A DNA stretch of 7,627 nt. It comes from Erysipelotrichaceae bacterium. Its GTDB lineage: Bacteria > Bacillota_I > Bacilli_A > Erysipelotrichales > Erysipelotrichaceae. A program made the position numbers and the translations under genes. Shown one piece after another: positions 5,171-7,627 of this stretch. The stretch is taken from assembly GCA_900759455.1 (NCBI GenBank), contig CAAEVI010000086.1, forward strand, positions 1-7,627. The letters are read 5' to 3'. The notes under the pieces were generated by a model. It saw nothing but the letters and a program-made list of their open reading frames with translations, searched no databases and had not been told where the DNA came from. How positions within the stretch are numbered: the first letter of the stretch is position 1; every line of letters begins with the position of its first letter.

Positions 5171-6556
5171 ATGTCAATCGTCGGAGCTGCTATCGTACCT
5201 CATCCTCCGCTTTTGCTGCCTGAGGTGGGAAAGGGTCGCGAAGCGAAGATCCATGCGACGATGGAGGCAATGCGCGGGGCGGCAGAGCAGGTCGCACGCT
5301 GGGAGCCGGAAGTGCTGATCGTTGCTTCCCCGCATACGGTTTTGTATGCCGATTATTTTCACATTGCCCCCGGAAGCCGTGCATCCGGATCGATGGCAGT
5401 GTTTCAGGCACCGCAGGTGCGTCTGGAGGCGCGTTATGATGTATCGCTGCGAGAGGCGATCATCGAGGAGGCGCAAAGCGTTTCCTTGCCGGCAGGGACG
5501 CTGGGACAGCGTGATCCCGAACTGGATCATGGCATCCTGGTGCCGTTGTATTTTCTGCGCAAGGCGGGCGTGAACTGTCCGATCGTGCGCATGGGGCTCT
5601 CTGGTCTGCCGGCACTTGATCATTACAGGCTGGGACAGTGTGTGGCCAGGGCAGTCGATCGTCTGGGGCGGCGTGCAATCTTTGTTGCCAGCGGCGATCT
5701 GTCGCATAAACTGAAAAAGGAAGGGCCTTACGGTTATGCGGTACAGGGCCCGCAGTTTGATGAAGCGGCCGTCGAAGCCATGGCACAGGGTGATTTTCTG
5801 CGGTTTCTGAGCATGGATCCGACGCTGTGTGCCAAAGCGGCCCAGTGCGGCCTGCCTTCGTTTCAGATGATGGCCGGTGCGATGGACGGCATCCGGGTCA
5901 AAGCCGATCTGTTAAGTTATGAGGGGCCTTTCGGTGTGGGTTATGCCGTTGCTTTGTTTCAGGCGGGCACAAAGGATAAAAACCGCTGTTTTGCGTCTGT
6001 ATGTGAACAAAGGCAGCGTCAGCGCATTGCCATGATCCGTGCTGATGAGGATGCCTGGGTGCGTCTGGCCCGGTTGTCGCTGGAAACTTATGTGAAAACC
6101 GGAAAGCCGCTGCCGCTGCCGAATGATCTTGATGGGGCGCTGCTGCAGCAACGGGCGCCGGTCTTTGTCTCTCTGCATAAAAACGGCGAACTGCGCGGCT
6201 GTATCGGTACGACAAAGCCGTGTCATGCGCATGTGGCGGCAGAGATCATTGCCAATGCCGTGGCGGCCGGTACACGTGATCCGCGTTTTCCCAAGGTCAA
6301 AGAACAGGAGCTGGATCAGATCGAATACAGCGTGGATGTATTGGGTGAGGCGCAGCGTGTCACTTCCTTTGCGCAGCTGGATCCCAAACGTTACGGTGTC
6401 ATTGTCACCAGCGGGCGTAAACGGGGATTACTGCTGCCGGATCTTGAACAGGTGGATACGGTGGAGCAGCAATTGACGATTGCCAAAGAAAAAGGCGGCA
6501 TCGATGAAGATGAGCCTTGTCTGGTGGAACGCTTTGAGGTGGTGCGTCACACATGA
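5171..6556 (+). CDS. AmmeMemoRadiSam protein: Memo/LigB-like domain fused to AMMECR1 domain
   Basis: A 461-residue two-domain protein, presumably cytoplasmic (no signal peptide or membrane segment). The N-terminal half (about 1-270) is related to class III extradiol dioxygenases and human MEMO1. Candidate metal/active-site residues are His11 (VPHPPLLLPEVG), His55 (ASPHTV), His120 (PELDHGILVPLYFL) and His179 (SGDLSHK). Cys226 in QCGLPSFQMMAGA lines up with the active-site cysteine of MEMO1 by its C-G-x-x-x-hydrophobic pattern. The C-terminal part (about 285-461) is an AMMECR1 domain with the hallmark LRGCIG (341-346) and RDPRFPKV (369-376). The two families often occur as separate genes; fusion is known in Firmicutes. 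Its stop overlaps the start of the radical SAM gene (ATGA), so the two products are made together. The biochemical reaction is, to my knowledge, not established; dioxygenase activity should not be assumed. Confidence 0.93.
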   Translation: MSIVGAAIVPHPPLLLPEVGKGREAKIHATMEAMRGAAEQVARWEPEVLIVASPHTVLYADYFHIAPGSRASGSMAVFQAPQVRLEARYDVSLREAIIEEAQSVSLPAGTLGQRDPELDHGILVPLYFLRKAGVNCPIVRMGLSGLPALDHYRLGQCVARAVDRLGRRAIFVASGDLSHKLKKEGPYGYAVQGPQFDEAAVEAMAQGDFLRFLSMDPTLCAKAAQCGLPSFQMMAGAMDGIRVKADLLSYEGPFGVGYAVALFQAGTKDKNRCFASVCEQRQRQRIAMIRADEDAWVRLARLSLETYVKTGKPLPLPNDLDGALLQQRAPVFVSLHKNGELRGCIGTTKPCHAHVAAEIIANAVAAGTRDPRFPKVKEQELDQIEYSVDVLGEAQRVTSFAQLDPKRYGVIVTSGRKRGLLLPDLEQVDTVEQQLTIAKEKGGIDEDEPCLVERFEVVRHT

Positions 6557-7377
6557 GCATTCGCTGTGAACTTTGTTTTCATCACTGTCAGCTGAATGAA
6601 GGGCAGATCGGTTTTTGTAAGGTCAGAGCGAATCAGCGGGGAAAGAATGTTTCGCTTACGTACGGCCGCTTGAGCGCGGCGGCCCTGGATCCGATCGAGA
6701 AAAAGCCGCTGCGTCGTTTTCATCCCGGCGCCAAGATCTTGTCGGTGGGCAGTTTCGGTTGTAATCTGCGCTGTCCTTTCTGCCAGAATGCATCGATCTC
6801 GATGCATGCCGCAGCGAAGGAGACACCGTTTATTTCGCCGCAGCAGCTGTGTGAGCAGGCGCTGGCGTTATGTAAGCGGGGCAACATCGGTGTGGCTTAT
6901 ACGTATAATGAGCCGCTGATCAGTTATGAATATGTGCGGGACTGTGCGCGTCTGGTGCATGAAGCGGGATTATGCAATGTGCTCGTCACCAACGGCACGA
7001 TCGAAGCAAAGCCGTGGCAAGAGCTGCTGCCTTACATCGATGCGGTCAATATCGATCTCAAAGGCTTTCGCGCTGACTGGTATCATGAGCTGCAGGGCGA
7101 TCTGGACAGTGTCTGCCGCAGCATTGTCATTGCGGCAAAAATGACGCATGTGGAAGTCACGACGCTCATCGTTCCGGGCAAAAACGACAGGGAAGAGGAG
7201 ATGCATGCGCTTGCCGGATGGCTGACGTCAGTGGATCCTTCCATTGTCCTTCATGTATCGCGTTTCTTTCCGCGTCATCACATGAGCGATGCCGCAGCGA
7301 CCCCGATCGAAACAGTGAAAGCGCTGGCGGAAACGGCCCGCTGTCATTTGCCGTTTGTCTATACCGGAAACTGTTAG
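6553..7377 (+). CDS. AmmeMemoRadiSam system radical SAM enzyme (PflA-like)
   Basis: A radical SAM protein of 274 residues. The cluster-binding motif CNLRCPFC (Cys70, Cys74, Cys77; CX3CX2C) is intact within SVGSFGCNLRCPFCQN. It is preceded by the family-specific DPIEKKPLRRFHPG (46-59). YTYNEP stands where activases of this type have their SAM-binding strand, followed by VNIDLKGF, TTLIVPGKND and HVSRFFPRHHM. An N-terminal cysteine set (Cys5, Cys8, Cys12, Cys22, in the CxxC-x3-C-x9-C arrangement usual for this family) may bind zinc or a further cluster. The protein ends at VYTGNC; some relatives continue with a C-terminal cysteine-rich extension. The start ATG overlaps the upstream stop, with no other plausible start nearby. 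The family resembles pyruvate formate-lyase activases, but no glycyl-radical partner is nearby, and the target is unknown. Confidence 0.94.
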   Translation: MSIRCELCFHHCQLNEGQIGFCKVRANQRGKNVSLTYGRLSAAALDPIEKKPLRRFHPGAKILSVGSFGCNLRCPFCQNASISMHAAAKETPFISPQQLCEQALALCKRGNIGVAYTYNEPLISYEYVRDCARLVHEAGLCNVLVTNGTIEAKPWQELLPYIDAVNIDLKGFRADWYHELQGDLDSVCRSIVIAAKMTHVEVTTLIVPGKNDREEEMHALAGWLTSVDPSIVLHVSRFFPRHHMSDAAATPIETVKALAETARCHLPFVYTGNC

Positions 7378-7384
7378 CTGTACT

Positions 7385-7417
7385 AAAAAAGTCTTCGGAT
7401 CTATCGAAGACTTTTTT
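7385..7417. terminator. Shared bidirectional terminator between convergent genes
   Basis: A perfect 13-base inverted repeat, AAAAAAGTCTTCG (7385-7397) and CGAAGACTTTTTT (7405-7417), around a seven-base loop. It has six A before and six T after, so it gives a U-run on both strands. It begins 7 bases after the radical SAM stop codon, and its last two bases are part of the stop codon of the convergent regulator gene (TTA on the plus strand, 7416-7418). Confidence 0.93.
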
Positions 7418-7627
7418 ATTGCTCATGTTCGGTATGTGCTGCTTCATATTCCAGAGTCCAGGTTTCAAGAGCTTCTAAAACCGGAATGAGTTTTGTGCCG
7501 ACAGCAGTTAACGAATATTCTACTCTAGGCGGAACTTCCCGGTAAATTTCACGATGAATCAATCCATAGGCTTCCAGCGTGCGCAGTTCTTTAGTGAGAT
7601 TGGCTTCTGTGACCTGAGGCATCTTAC
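7416..7627 (-). CDS. HxlR-type transcription regulator, C-terminal part (5' end outside window)
   Basis: The C-terminal portion of a winged helix-turn-helix regulator of the HxlR family: small DNA-binding proteins, usually dimers of about 100-130 residues, several of which respond to electrophiles, redox or aromatic compounds. The signature stretch LTKELRTLEAYGLIHREIYR followed by VPPRVEYSLTAVGTKLIPVL is the recognition helix, wing and start of the dimer helix of the family, typically seen as 'LTxQLRELExDGLVxRxxYxEVPPxVEYxLTxxG'. The frame stays open to the window edge, so the Met at 7620-7622 is internal, and roughly 40 N-terminal residues, including the sensing cysteine used by some members, are not visible. 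It ends EHEQ. It converges on the AmmeMemoRadiSam operon, and a regulatory link is possible but not shown. Confidence 0.92.
   Translation of the reverse strand, partial: KMPQVTEANLTKELRTLEAYGLIHREIYREVPPRVEYSLTAVGTKLIPVLEALETWTLEYEAAHTEHEQ

Noticed and set aside
7620..7622. ATG as the start of a small 68-residue regulator on the minus strand
   Set aside because: The frame continues to the window edge with a Lys codon, and the Met lies inside the helix-turn-helix region of the HxlR family, so the gene is longer than the window shows.

Overview
This 7.6-kb window looks like chromosomal DNA of a Firmicutes (Bacillota) bacterium. The evidence is a SUF operon of the SufS-SufU-SufB type (the SufU branch typical of Gram-positives), strong AGGAGG-like ribosome sites, intrinsic terminators with long U-runs, and a Gram-positive type secreted/membrane-anchored surface protein. 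A gut Erysipelotrichia-like host is my guess, from the moderately GC-rich codon use, the style of the surface protein and the Memo/AMMECR1 fusion; it is not demonstrated here.

Layout. (1) 1-2935: the 3' half of an iron-sulfur cluster assembly operon. It holds the end of sufS (cysteine desulfurase), sufU (zinc-dependent sulfur acceptor), sufB (scaffold subunit) and, overlapping sufB, a 5-formyltetrahydrofolate cyclo-ligase gene. A hairpin whose loop contains the last stop codon ends the unit. (2) 2936-5118: a singly transcribed gene with its own extended -10 promoter, encoding a signal-peptide-bearing, beta-rich surface protein of about 656 residues. The reading frame is broken near 3267-3274 by one surplus base, so it reads as a pseudogene, an assembly error or a phase variant. 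Its C terminus has a membrane segment and a basic tail but no visible LPXTG motif. (3) 5119-7417: a two-gene operon with its own extended -10 promoter, encoding the AmmeMemoRadiSam set. It comprises a fusion of a Memo/LigB-like domain with an AMMECR1 domain, then a radical SAM enzyme joined by an ATGA overlap. (4) 7416-7627, minus strand: the C-terminal part of an HxlR-type transcription regulator, convergent with the radical SAM gene and sharing a near-perfect bidirectional terminator.

Working together: SufS removes sulfur from cysteine, SufU carries it and SufB (with SufC/D, presumably upstream) builds clusters. The folate enzyme recycles 5-formyl-THF, and its place in the operon suggests a folate/Fe-S or one-carbon link. 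The AmmeMemoRadiSam set is the least understood part: a conserved trio whose radical SAM member is itself an Fe-S enzyme and whose substrate is, as far as I know, not settled. No RNA gene, CRISPR array, insertion sequence or gene-free stretch above 300 bases was seen; the longest non-coding gap is 2917-3081.
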